61,827 nt of DNA from Liolophura sinensis. Taxonomy: Eukaryota > Mollusca > Polyplacophora > Chitonida > Chitonidae. Positions 28,431 through 41,850 of the stretch are shown here, one piece after another. The notes beneath the pieces were generated by a model, which worked only from the letters and a program-made list of their open reading frames with translations, was not told the DNA's origin and made no database searches. The stretch is taken from positions 1-61,827 of the forward strand of contig NW_027018189.1 of NCBI RefSeq assembly GCF_032854445.1. Reading direction: 5' to 3'. Each line of letters starts with the position of its first letter. The first letter of the stretch is position 1. Both the position numbers and the translations under genes were made by a program.

Positions 28431-30300
28431 ATGATCGTTTATGTCATAATCACGTGCCCAGCAACGGCTCTTACTCCATGGAAACCAGGAAAACTTGCAA
28501 TTTTCAACAGCTGAGGATTTCTGGCTCAATTCCGCACCCTTTGGCACCTTATTCATGTGGGGTCTGTGGTCAGTTGTACTTTTTACAGCACACTGTATCA
28601 AGTACCTTGTTTTTTTTTATGTACTAATGGTGTGGTTTTTCTACACGTAGATAAAGACATTGAGATTGTCTTGGACTTAGAAGTAAGACAAGTGCTGGGT
28701 GAGTTAAATGGGCTTAGCCCAAAGATTGACGTCTTCTGGCTAACGAAGGGCACATAACTTATAGTCAAAAGTTGAATATAGTAATGACCAGTCGCGATTG
28801 TACAAAGTACAGTGTAGCCGATTTCAATTAACAAAAAGACCAGGGAAAATGCAAAAGTGGAAAAACTGTTCCAGTGCTGCTGGTAAGAGGCTAATCCGAC
28901 GTATTTGTGACGACAAATCGAATGGTGCAAACCGCGTTGCTCTCCGACCAATACTTTTGGCTGTAGTGACAATTGAATGATCATTGATGTCATAATCACG
29001 TGCCCAGCAACGGCTCTTACTCCATGGAAACCAGGGAAATTTGCAATTTTTCAACAGCTACCGATGCTGGCGCAATTCCGCTTCTTTTGGCACCTTACTG
29101 AAGGTGGGTCAGTGTTCAATTGTACTTTTTACAGCAGACTGTATCAAGTACCTTGTGTTTTTTATGTACAAATGGTGTGGTTTTTCTACACGTAGATAAA
29201 GACATTGAGATTGTCTTGGACTTAGAAGTAAGACAACTGCTGGGTGAGTTAAATGGGCTTGGCCCAAAGATTTCAGGTCTTCTGGGCTACCGAAGGGCAC
29301 ATAACTTATAGTCAAAAGTTGAATATAGTAATGACCAGTCGCGATTGTACAGAGTACAGTGTAGCCGGTTTCAATTAACAAAAAGACCAGCAAAAATGCA
29401 AAAGTGGAAAAACTGTCCAGTGCTGCTGGTAAGAGGCTAATCCGACGTATTTTGTGACGAGAAATCGAATGGTGCAAACCGCGTTGCTCTCCGACTAATA
29501 CATTTGACTGTAGCTACAATTGAATGATCATTGATGACAACATCACTTGCCTAGAAACGGCTCTTACTCCATGGAAACCAGGGAAATTTGCAATTTTTTA
29601 AACAGCTGCCGATGCCTGGCCCAATTCCGCATCTTTTGGGCACCTTATTCATGTGGGTCAGTGTTCAATTGTACTTTTTACAGCAGACTGTATCTAGTAC
29701 CTTGTGTTTTTTATGTACAAATGGTGTGGTTTTTCTACACGTAGATAAAGAAATTGAGATTGTCTTGGACTTAGAAGTAAGACAATTGCTGGGTGAGTTA
29801 ATTGGGCTTAGCCCAAAGATTTGACGTCTTCTGGGCTACCGAAGGGCACATAACTTATAGTCAAAAGTTGAATATAGTAATGACTAGTCGCGATGGTACA
29901 TAGTACAGTGTAGCCGATTTCAATTAACAAAAAGACCAGGCAAAAATGCAAAAGTGGAAAAACTGTTCCAGTGCTGCTGGTAAGAGGCTAATCCGACGTA
30001 TTTTGTGACGAGAAATCGAATGGTGCGAACTGCGTTGCTCTCCGACCAATACTTTTGGCTGTAATGACAATTGAATGATCACTGATGACTAAATCACGTG
30101 CCTAACAACGGCTTATACTCCATGGAAACCAGGGAAATTTGCAATTTTTTAAACAGCTGCCGATGCCTGGCCCAATTCGCATCTTTTGGCACCTTATTGA
30201 TGTGGGTCAAGTGTTCAATTGTACTTTTTACAGCAGACTGTATCTAGTACTTTGTGTTTTTTATGTACAAATGGTGTGGTTTTTCTACACGTAGATAAAG
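28431..30300 (+). repeat. Seven-monomer higher-order repeat, copy 1
   Basis: Private markers ATGATCGTTTATG, AGCTGAGGATTTCTGG and CAGCACACTG, followed by a CTACAATTGAATGATC / CATCACTTGCCTAG monomer and then GATCACTGATGACTAAATC, occur in the same order here and at 32269-34140. The offset is about 3.84 kb (seven monomers). The block carries two adjacent right-type monomers at its end (about 29533 and 30084). Confidence 0.72.
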
Positions 30301-32268
30301 ACATTGAGATTGTCTTGGACTTATAAGTAAGACAATTGATGGATGAGTTAAAAAGGCTAAGCCCAAACATTTGACGTCTTCTGGGCTACCGAAGGGCACA
30401 TAACTTATAGTCAAAAGTTGAATATAGTAATGACCAGTCGCGATGGTACATAGTACAGTGTAGCCGGTTTCAATTAACAAAAAGACCAGGCAAAATGCAA
30501 AAGTGGAAAAACTGTTCCACTGCTACTAGTAAGAGGCTAATCCGACGTATTTGTGACGAGAAATCGAATGGTGGCAAACCGCGTTGCTCTCCGACCAATA
30601 CTTTTGGCTGTAGCGACAATTCAATGATCATTTATGCATAATCACGTGCCCAGCAACGGCTCTTACTCCATGGAAACCACGGAAATTTGCAATTTTTCAA
30701 CAGCTGCCGATACCTGGCTCAATTCCGCATCTTTTGGCACCTTATTGATGTGGGTCTGTGGTCAGTTGTACTTTTTACAGCAGACTGTATCAAGTACCTT
30801 GTGTTTTTTATGTACAAATGGTGTGGTTTTTCTACACGTAGATAAAGACATTGAGATTGTCTTGCACTTAGAAGTAAGACAATTGCTGGGTGAGTTAAAT
30901 GGCTTAGCCCAAAGATTTGACGTCTTCTGTGCTACTGAAGGGCACATAACTTATAGTCAAAAGTTGAATATAGTAATGACCAGTCGCGATTGTACAGAGT
31001 ACAGTGTAGCCGATTTCAATTAACAAAAAGACCAGGTAAAATGCAAAAGTGGAAAAACTGTTTCAGTTGCTGCTGGTAAGAGGCTAATCCGACGTATTTT
31101 TCGACGAGAAATCGAATGGTGCAATTCGCGTTTCTCTCGGACTAATACTTTTGGCTGTAGTGACAATTGAATGATCATTTATGTCATAATCACGTGCCCA
31201 GCAACGGCTCTTACTCCATGGAAACCAGGGAAATTTGCAATTTTTCAACAGCTGCCGATGCCTGGCTCAATTCCGCATCTTTTGGCACTTTACTGAAGTG
31301 GGTCAGTGTTCAGTTGTACTTTTTACAGCAGACCTGTATCAAGTACCTTGTGTTTTTCATGTACAAATGGTGTGGTTTTTCTACACGTAGATAAAGACAT
31401 TGAGATTGTCTTGGACTTAGAAGTAAGGCAATTGCTGGGTGAGTTAAATGGGCTTAGCCCAAAGATTTCAGGTCTTCTGGGCTACCGAAGGGCACATAAC
31501 TTATAGTCAAAAGTTGAATATAGTAATGACCAGTCGCGATTGTACAGAGTACAGTGTAGCCGATTTCAATTAACAAAAAGACCAGGCAAAAAATGCAAAA
31601 GTGGAAAAACTGTTCAGTGCTGCTAGTAAGAGGCTAATTCGACGTATTTTGTGACGAGAAATCGAATGGTGCAAACCGCGTTGCTCTCCGACCAATACTT
31701 TTGGCTGTAGTGACAATTGAATGATCATTTATGTCATAATCACGTGCCCAGCAACGGCTCTTACTCCATGGAAACCAGAAAAATTTGCAATTTTTCAACA
31801 GCTGAGGTTTTCTGGCTCAATTCCGCATCTTTTGGCACCTTATTGATGTGGGTCAGTGTTCAATTGTACTTTTTACAGCAGACTGTATCTAGTACTTTGT
31901 GTTTTTTTATGTACAAATGGTGTGGTTTTTCTACACGTAGACAAAGACATTGAGATTGTCTTGGACTTAGAAGTAAGACAATTGCTGGGTGAGTTAAATG
32001 GGCTTAGCCCAAAGATTTGACGTCTTCTGGGCTACCAAAGGGCACATAACTTATAGTCAAAAGTTGAATATAGTAATGACTAGTCGCGATGGTACATAGT
32101 ACAGTGTAGCCGATTTCAATTAACAAAAAGACCAGGCAAAAAGCAAAAGTGGAAAACTGTTCCAGTGCTGCTGGTAAGAGGCTAATCCGACGTATTTTGT
32201 GACGAGAAATCGAATGGTGCAAACCGCGTTGCTCTCCGACCAATACTTTTGGCTGTAGTGACAATTAA

Positions 32269-34140
32269 ATGATCGTTTATGTCATAATCACGTGCCCAGC
32301 AACGGCTCTTACTCCATGGAAACCAGGAAAACTTGCAATTTTTCAACAGCTGAGGATTTCTGGCTCAATTCCGCATCCTTTGGCACCTTATTCATGTGGG
32401 TCTGTGGTCAGTTGTACTTTTTACAGCACACTGTATCAAGTACCTTGTTTTTTTTATGTACTAATGGTCTGGTTTTTCTACACGTAGATAAAGACAATTG
32501 AGATTGTCCTTGGACTTAGAAGTAAGACAATTGCTGGGTGAGTTAAATGGGCTTAGCCCAAGATTTGACGTCTTCTGGGCTACCGAAGGGCACATAACTT
32601 ATAGTCAAAAGTTGAATATAATAATGACCAGTCGCGATTGTACAAAGTACAGTGTAGCCGATTTCAATTAACAAAAAGGACCAGGGAAAAATGCAAAAGT
32701 GGAAAAAACTGTTCCAGTGCTGCTGGTAAGAGGCTATCCGACGTATTTTGTGACGACAAATCGAATGGTGCAAAACGCGTTGCTCTCCGACCAATACTTT
32801 TGGCTGTAGTGACAATTGAATGATCATTGATGTCATAATCACGTGCCAGCAACGGCTCTTACTCCATGGAAACCAGGGAAATTTGCAATTTTTCAACAGC
32901 TACCGATGCCTGGCGCAATTCCGCTTCTTTTGGCACTTTACTGAAGTGGGTCAGTGTTCAATTGTACTTTTTACAGCAGACTGTATCAAGTACCTTGTGT
33001 TTTTTATGTACAAATGGTGTGGTTTTTCTACACGTAGATAAAGACATTGAGATTGTCCTGGACTTAGAAGTAAGACAACTGCTGGGTGAGTTAAATGGGC
33101 TTGGCCCAAAGATTTCAGGTCTTCTGGGCTACCGAAGGGCACATAACTTATAGTCAAAAGTTGAATATAGTAATGACCAGTCGCGATTGTACAGAGTACA
33201 GTGTAGCCGGTTTCAATTAACAAAAAGACCAGGCAAAAATGCAAAGTGGAAAAACTGTTCCAGTGCTGCTGGTAAGAGGCTAATCCGACGTATTTTGTGA
33301 CGAGAAATCGAATGGTGCAAACCGCGTTGCTCTCCGACTATTACATTTGACTGTAGCTACAATTGAATGATCATTGATGACAACATCACTTGCCTAGAAA
33401 CGCTCTTACTCCATGGAAACCAGGGAAATTGCAATTTTTTAAGACAGCTGCCGATGCCTGGCCCAATTCCGCATCTTTTGGCACCTTATTCATGTGGGTC
33501 AGTGTCAATTGTACTTTTTACAGCAGACTGTATCTAGTACCTTGTGTTTTTTATGTACAAATGGTGTGGTTTTTCTACACGTAGATAAAGAAATTGAGAT
33601 TGTCTTGGACTTAGAAGTAAGACAATTGCTGGGTGAGTTAATTGGGCTTAGCCCAAAGATTTGACGTCTTCCTGGGCTACCGAAGGGCACATAACTTGTC
33701 AAAAGTTGAATATAGTAATGACTAGTCGCGATGGTACATAGTACAGTGTAGCCGATTTCAATTAACAAAAAGACCAGGCAAAAATGCAAAAGTGGAAAAA
33801 CTGTTCCAGTGCTGCTGGTAAGAGGCTAATCCGACGTATTTTGTGACGAGAAATCGAATGGTGCGAACTGCGTTGCTCTCCGACCAATACTTTTGGCTGT
33901 AATGACAATTGAATGATCACTGATGACTAAATCACGTGCCTAGCAACGGCTTATACTCCATGGAAACCAGGGAAATTTGCAATTTTTTAAACAGCTGCCG
34001 ATGCCTGGCCCAATTCCGCATCTTTTGGCACCTTATTGATGTGGGTCAGTGTTCAATTGTACTTTTTACAGCAGACTGTATCTAGTACCTTGTGTTTTTT
34101 ATGCACAAATGGTGTGGTTTTTCTACACGTAGATAAAGAC
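32269..34140 (+). repeat. Seven-monomer higher-order repeat, copy 2
   Basis: Counterpart of 28431-30300 with the same succession of private markers. Both copies contain numerous single-base indels at different places, for example in AAACCAGGGAAATTGCAA near 33418 here, so these indels are younger than the duplication or are consensus errors. Confidence 0.7.
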
Positions 34141-37100
34141 ATTGAGATTGTCTTGGACTTAGAAGTAAGACAATTGCTGGATGAGTTAATAGGCTAAGCC
34201 CAAAGATTTGACGTCTTCTGGGCTACCGAAGGGCACATAACTTATAGTCAAAAGTTGAATATAGTAATGACCAGTCGCGATTGTACAGAGTACAGTGTAG
34301 CCGGTTTCAATTAACAAAAAGACCAGGCAAAAATGCAAAAGTGGAAAAACTGTTCCAGTACTACTAGTAAGAGGCTAATCCGACGTATTTTGTGACGAGA
34401 AATCGAATGGTGCAATCCGCGTTGCTCTCCGACCAATACTTTTGGCTGTAGCGACAATTCAATGATCATTGATGTCATAATCACGTGGCGTAGCAACGGC
34501 TCTTACTCATGGAAACCAGGGGAACTTTGCAATTTTTTAAACAGCTGCCGATGCCTGGCCCCAATTCCGCATCTTTTGGCACCTTATTCATGTGGGTCAG
34601 TGTTCAATTCTACTTTTTACAGCAACTGTATCTAGTACTTTGTGTTTTTTATGTACAAATGGTGTGGTTTTTCTACACGTAGATAAAGACATTGAGATTG
34701 TCTTGGACTTAGAAGTAAGGCAATTGGCTGGGTAGTTAAATGGGCTTAGCCCAAAGATTTCAGGTCTTCTGGGCTACCGAAGGGCACATAACTTATAGTC
34801 AAAAGTTGAATATAGTAATGACCAGTCGCGATTGTACAGAGTACAGTGTAGCCGATTTCAATTAACAAAAAGACCAGGCAAAAATGCAAAAGTGGAAAAA
34901 CTGTTCCAGTGCTGCTAGTAAGAGGCTAATTCGACGTATTTTGTGACGAGAAATCGAATGTGCAAACCGCGTTGCTCTTCGACCAATACTTTTGGCTGTA
35001 GTGACAATTGAATGATCATTTATGTCATAATCACGTGCCCAGCAACGGCTCTTACTCCATGGAAACCAGGGAAATTTGCAATTTTTAAAACAGCTGCCGA
35101 TGCCTGGCCCAATTCCGCATCTTTTGGCACCTTATTGATGTGGGTCAGTGTTCAATTGTACTTTTACAGCAGACTGTATCTATTACTTTGTGTTTTTTAT
35201 GTACAAATGGTGTGGTTTTTCTACACGTAGATAAAGACATTGAGATTGTCTTGGACTTAGAAGTAAGACAATTGCTGGATGAGTTAAATGGGCTTAGCCC
35301 AAAGATTTGACGTCTTCTGGAGTACCAAAGGGCACATAACTTATAGTCAAAAGTTGAATATAGTAATGACCAGTCGCGATGGTAGATAGTACAGTGTAGC
35401 CGATTTCAATTACAAAAAGACCAGGCAAAAATGCAAAAGTGGAAAAACTCTTCAGTGCTGCTGGTAAGGAGGCTAATCCGACGTATTTGTGACGAGAAAT
35501 CGAATGGTGCAAACCGCGTTGCTCTCCAACCAATACTTTTGGCTGTAGTGACAATTGAATGATCATTGATGTCATAATCACGTGCCCAGCAACGGCTCTT
35601 ACTCCATGGAAATCAGAGAAATTTGCAATTTTTCAACAGCTACCGATGCCTGGCTCAATTCCGCATTTTTTGGCACCTTACTGAAGTGGGTCAGTGTTCA
35701 GTTGTACTTTTTACAGCAGACTGTATCAAGTACCTTGTGTTTTTTATGTACAAATGGTGTGGTTTTTCTACACGTAGATAAAGACATTGAGATTGTCTTG
35801 GACTTAGAAGTAAGACAATTGCTGGGTGAGTTAAATGGGCTTGGCCCAAAAGTTTCAGGTCTTCTGGGCTACCGAAGGGCACATAACTTATAGTCAAAAG
35901 TTGAATATAGTAATGACCAGTCGCGATTGTAACAGAGTACAGTGTAGCCGGTTTCAATTAACAAAAAGACCAGGCAAAAATGCAAAAGTGGAAAAACTGT
36001 TCCAGTACTACTAGTAAGAGGCTAATCCGACGTATTTGTGACGAGAAATCGAATGGTGCAATCCGCGTTGCTCTCCGACCAATACTTTTGGCTGTAGTGA
36101 CAATTCAATGATCATTGATGTCATAATCACGTGCGTAGCAACGGCTCTATACTCCATGGGAAACCAGGGAACTTTGCAATTTTTCAATAGCTGCCGATGC
36201 CTGGCCCAATTCCGCATCTTTTGACACCTTATTGATGTGGGTCAGTGTTCAATTGTACTTTTTACAGCAGACTGTATCTAGTACTTTGTGTTTTTTTATG
36301 TACAAATGGTGTGGTTTTTCTACACGTAGATAAAGACATTGAGATTGTCTTGGACTTAGAAGTAAGACAATTGCTGGGTGCGTTAAGTGGGCTTAGCCCA
36401 AAGATTTGACGTCTTCTGGGCTACCAAAGGGCACATAACTTAATAGTCAAAAGTTGAATATAGTAATGACTAGTCGCGATGGTACAGAGTACAGTGTAGC
36501 CGATTTCAATTAACAAAAAGACCAGGCAAAAATGCAAAAGTGGAAAAACTGTTCCAGTGCTGCTGGTAAGAGGCTAATCCGACGTATTTTGTGACGACAA
36601 ATCGAATGGTGCAAACCGCGTTGCTCTCCGACCAATACATTTGGCTGTAGCGACAATTGAATGATCATTGATGACAACATCACGTGTCTAGAAACGGCTC
36701 TTACTCCATGGAAACCAGGGAAATTTGCAATTTTTTAAACAGCTGCCGATGCCTGGCCCAATTCCGCATCTTTTGGCACCTTATTGATGTGGGTCAGTGT
36801 TCAATTGTACTTTTTACAGCAGACTGTATCTAGTACTTTGTGTTTTTTATGTACAAATGGTGTGGTTTTTCTACACGTAGATATAGACATTGAGATTGTC
36901 TTGGACTTAGAAGTAAGACAATTGCTGATGAGTTAAATGGGCTTAGCCCAAAGATTTGACGTCTTCTGGAGTACCAAAGGGCACATAACTTATAGTCAAA
37001 AGTTGAATATAGTAATGACCAGTCGCGATGGTAGATAGTACAGTGTAGCCGATTCAATTACAAAAAGACCAGGCAAAAATGCAAAAGTGGAAAAACTGTT

Positions 37101-40100
37101 CCAGTGCTGCTGGTAAGAGGCTAATCCGACGTATTTGTGACGAGAAATCGAATGGTGCAGACCGCGTTGCTCTCCGACTAATGCTTTTGGCTGTAGCGAC
37201 ATTGAATGATCATTGATGACAAAATCACGTGTCCAACAACGGCTCTTACTCCATGGAAAATTTGCAATTTTTTAAACAGCTGCGATGCCTGGCCCAATTC
37301 CGCATCTTTTGGCACCTTATTGATGTGGGTCAGTGTTCAATTGTACTTTTTACAGCACACTGTATCTAGTACTTTGTGTTTTTTATGTACAAATGGTGTG
37401 GTTTTTCTACACGTAGATAAAGACATTGAGATTGTCTTGGACTTAGAAGTAAGGCAATTGCTGGGTGAGTTAAATGGGCTTAGCCCAAAGATTTCAGGTC
37501 TTCTGGGCTACCGAAGGGCACATAATTTATAGTCAAAAGTTGAATATAGTAATGACCAGTCGCGATTGTACAGAGTACAGTGTAGCCGATTTCAATTAAC
37601 AAAAAGACCAGGTAAAAATGCAAAAGTGTAAAAACTGTTCCAGTGCTGCTAGAAAGAAACTAATTCGACGTATTTTGTGACGAGAAATCGAATGGTGCAA
37701 ACCGCGTTGCTCTTCGACCAATACTTTTGGCTGTAGTGACAATTGAATGATCATTTATGTCATAATCACGTGCCCAGCAACGGCTCTTACTCCATGGAAA
37801 CCAGGGAAATTTGCAATTTTTCAACAGCTGAGGATTTCTGGCTCAATTCCGCATCTTTTGGCACCTTATTCATGTGGGTCTGTGGTCAGTTGTACTTTTA
37901 CAGCAGACTGTATCAAGTACCTTGTTTTTTTTATGTACAAATGGTCTGGTTTTTCTACACGTAGATAAAGACATTGAGATTGTCTTGGACTTAGAAGTAA
38001 GACAATTGCTGGATGAGTTAAATGGGCTTAGCCCAAAGATTTGACGTCTTCTGGGCTACCGAAGGGCACATAACTTATAGTCAAAACTTGAATATAGTAA
38101 TGACCAGTCGCGATTGTACAAAGTACAGTGTAGCCGATTTCAATTAACAAAAAGACCAGGTAAAAATGCAAAAGTGGAAAAACTCTTCCAGTGCTGCTGG
38201 TAAGAGGCTAATCCGACGTATTTTGTGACGACAAATCGAATGGTGCAAACCGCATTGCTCTCCGACCAATACTTTTGGCTGTAGTGACAATTGAATGATC
38301 ATTGATGTCATAATCACGTGCCCAGCAACGGCTCTTACTCCATGGAAACCAGGGAAATTTGCAATTTTTCAACAGCTACCGATGCCTGGCTCAATTCCGC
38401 ATCTTTTGGCATTTTACTGAAGTGGGTCAGTGTTCAGTTGTACTTTTTACAGCAGACTGTATCAAGTACCTTGTGTTTTTTATGTACAAATGGTGTGGTT
38501 TTTCTACACGTAGATAAAGACATTGAGATTGTCTTGGACTTAGAAGTAAGACAATTGCTGGGTGAGTTAAATGGGCTTGGCCCAAAGATTTCAGGTCTGC
38601 TGGGCTACCGAAGGGCACATAACTTATAGTCAAAAGTTGAATATAGTAATGACCAGTCGCGATTGTACAGAGTACAGTGTAGCCGGTTTTAATTAACAAA
38701 AAGACCAGGCAAAAATGCAAAAGTGGAAAAACTGTTCCAGTGCTGCTGGTAAGAGGCTAATCCGACGTATTTTGTGACGAGAAATCGAATGGTGCAAACC
38801 GCGTTGCTCTCCGACCAATACATTTGGCTGTAGCGACAATTGAATGATCATTGATGACAACATCACGTGTCTAGAAACGGCTCTTACTCCATGGAAACCA
38901 GGGAAATTTGCAATTTTTTAAACAGCTGCCGATGCCTGGCCCAATTCCGCATCTTTTGGCACCTTATTGATGTGGGTCAGTGTTCAATTGTACTTTTTTA
39001 CAGCAGACTGTATCTAGTACTTTGTGTTTTTTTATGTACAAATGGTGTGGTTTTTCTACACGTAGATAAAGACATTGAGATTGTCTTGGACTTAGAAGTA
39101 AGACAATTGCTGGATGAGTTAAATGGGCTTAGCCCAAAGATTTGACGTCTTCTGGGGCTACCAAAGGGCACATAACTTATAGTCAAAAGTTGAATATAGT
39201 AATGACCAGTCGCGATGGTAGATAGTACAGTGTAGCCGATTTCAATTAACAAAAAGGCCAGGGAAAAATGCAAAAGTGGAAAAACTGTTCCAGTGCTGCT
39301 GGTAAGAGGCTAATCCGACGTATTTTTTGACGAGAAATCGAATGGTGCAAACCGCGTTGCTCTCCGACCAATACATTTGGCTGTAGCGACAATTGAATGA
39401 TCATTGATGACAACATCACTTGCCTAGAAACGGCTCTTACTCCATGGAAACCAGGGAACTTTGCAATTTTTTAAACAGCTGCCGATGCCTGCCCAATTCC
39501 GCATCTTTTGGCACCTTATGATGTGGGTCAGTGTTCAGTTGTACTTTTTACAGCAGACTGTATCTATTACTTTGTGTTTATTATGTACAAATGGTGTGGT
39601 TTTTCTACACGTAGATAAAGACATTGAGATTGTCTTCGACTTAGAAGTAAGACAATTGCTGGGTGAGTTAAATGGGCTTAGCCCAAAGATTTGACGTCTT
39701 CTGGGCTACCAAAGGGCACATAACTTATAGTCAAAAGTTGAATATAGTAATGACCAGTCGCGATGGTACATAGTGCAGTGTAGCCGATTTCAATTAACAA
39801 AAAGACCAGGCAAAAATGCAAAAGTGGAAAAACTGTTCCAGTGCTGCTGGTAAGAGGCTAATCCGACGTATTTTGTGACGAGAAATCGAATGGTGCAAAC
39901 CGCATTGCTCTCCGACCAATACTTTTCGCTGTAACGACAATTGAATGATCATTGATGACAAAATCACGTGCCTAGCAACGGCTCTTACCCCATGGAAACC
40001 AGGGAAATTTGCAATTTTTTAAACAGCTGCCGATGCCTGGCCCAATTCCGCATCTTTTGGCACCTTATTGATGTGGGTCAGTGTTCAATTGTACTTTTTA

Positions 40101-41819
40101 CAGCACACTGTATCTAGTACTTTGTTTTCTTCTATATATAATGGTGTGGTTTTTCTACACGTAGATAAAGACATTGAGATTGTCTTGGACTTAGAAGTAA
40201 GACAATTGCTGGATGAGTTAAATGGGCTTATCCCAAAGATTTGACGTCTTCTGGGCTACCAAAGGGCACATAACTTATAGTCAAAAGTTGAATATAGTAA
40301 TGACCAGTCGCGATGGTACATAGTAGAGTGTAGCCGATTTTAATTAACAAAAAGACCAGGCAAAAATGCAAAAGTGGAAAAACTGTTCCAGTGCTGCTGG
40401 TAAGAGGCTAATCCGACGTATTTTGTGACGCGAAATCGAATGGTGCAAACCGCGTTGCTCTCCGACCAATACTTTTGGCTGTAGCGACAATTGAATGATC
40501 ATTGATGACAAAATCAAGTGCCTAGCAACGGCTCTTACTCCATGGAAACCAGGGAAATTTGCAATTTTTTAAACAGCTGCCGAAGCCTGGCTCAATTCCG
40601 CATCTTTTGGCACCTTATTGATGTGGGTCAGTGTTCAGTTGTACTTTTTACAGCAGACTGTATCTAGTACTTTGTGTTCTTCTGTATACAATGTGTGGTT
40701 TTTCTACACGTAGATAAAGACATTGAGATTTTCTTGGACTTAGAAGTAAGACAATTGCTGGATGAGTTAAATGGGCTTAGCCCAAAAATTTGACGTCTTC
40801 TGGGCTACCAAAGGGCACATAACTTATAGTCAAAAGTTGAACATAGTAATGACCAGTCGCGATGGTACATAGTGCAGTGTAGCCGATTTCAATTAACAAA
40901 AAGACCAGGCAAAAATGCAAAAGTGGAAAAACTGCTCCAGTGCTGCTGGTAAGGAGCTAATCCGACGTATTTTTTGACGAGAAATCGAATGGTGCAAACC
41001 GCATTGATTTCCGACCAATACTTTTGGCTGTAGCGACAATTGAATGATCATTGATGACAAAATCACGTGCCTAGCAACGGATCTTACTCCATGGAAACCA
41101 GGGAAATTTGCAATTTTTTAAACAGCTGCCGATGCCTGGCCCAATTCCGCATCTTTTGGCACCTTATTGATGTGGGTCAGTGTTCAATTGTACTTTTTAC
41201 AGCACACTGTATCTAGTACTTTTTGTTCTTCTATATATAATGGTGTGGTTTTTCTACACGTAGATAAAGACATTGAGATTGTCTTGGACTTAGAAGTAAG
41301 ACAATTGCTGGGTGAGTAAAATGGGATTAGCCCAAAGATTTGACGTCTTCTGGGCTACCGAAGGGCACATAACTTATAGTCAAAACTTGAAGATAGTAAT
41401 GACCAGTCGCGATGGTACATCGTACAGTGTAGCCGATTTCAATTAACAAAAAGACCAGGCAAAAATGCAAAAGTGGAAAAACTGTTCCAGTGCTGCTGGT
41501 AAGAGGCTAATCCGACGTATTTTGTGACGCGAAATCAAATGGTGCAAACCGCATTGCTCTCCGACCAATACTTTTGGCTGTAGCGACAATTGAATGCTCA
41601 TTGATGACAAAATCACGTGCCTAGCAACGGCTCTTACTCCATGGAAACCAGGGAAATTTGCAATTTTTTAAACAGCTGCCGATGCCTGGCCCAATTCCGC
41701 ATCTTTTGGCACCTTATTGATGTGGGTCAGTGTTCAGTTGTACTTTTTACAGCAGACTGTATCTAGTACTTTGTGTTTTTTATGTACAAATGGTGTGGTT
41801 TTTCTACACGTAGATAAAG

Positions 41820-41850
41820 ACATTGAGATTGTCTTGGACTAAAATGGGCT
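41820..41850 (+). repeat. Satellite monomer with about 28-bp deletion
   Basis: GTCTTGGACT at 41831-41840 is followed directly by AAAATGGGCTTAGCCC. The usual segment with AGAAGTAAGACAATTG and the following GAGTT is absent. The landmark spacing across this monomer is about 520 bp instead of 550. Confidence 0.88.
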
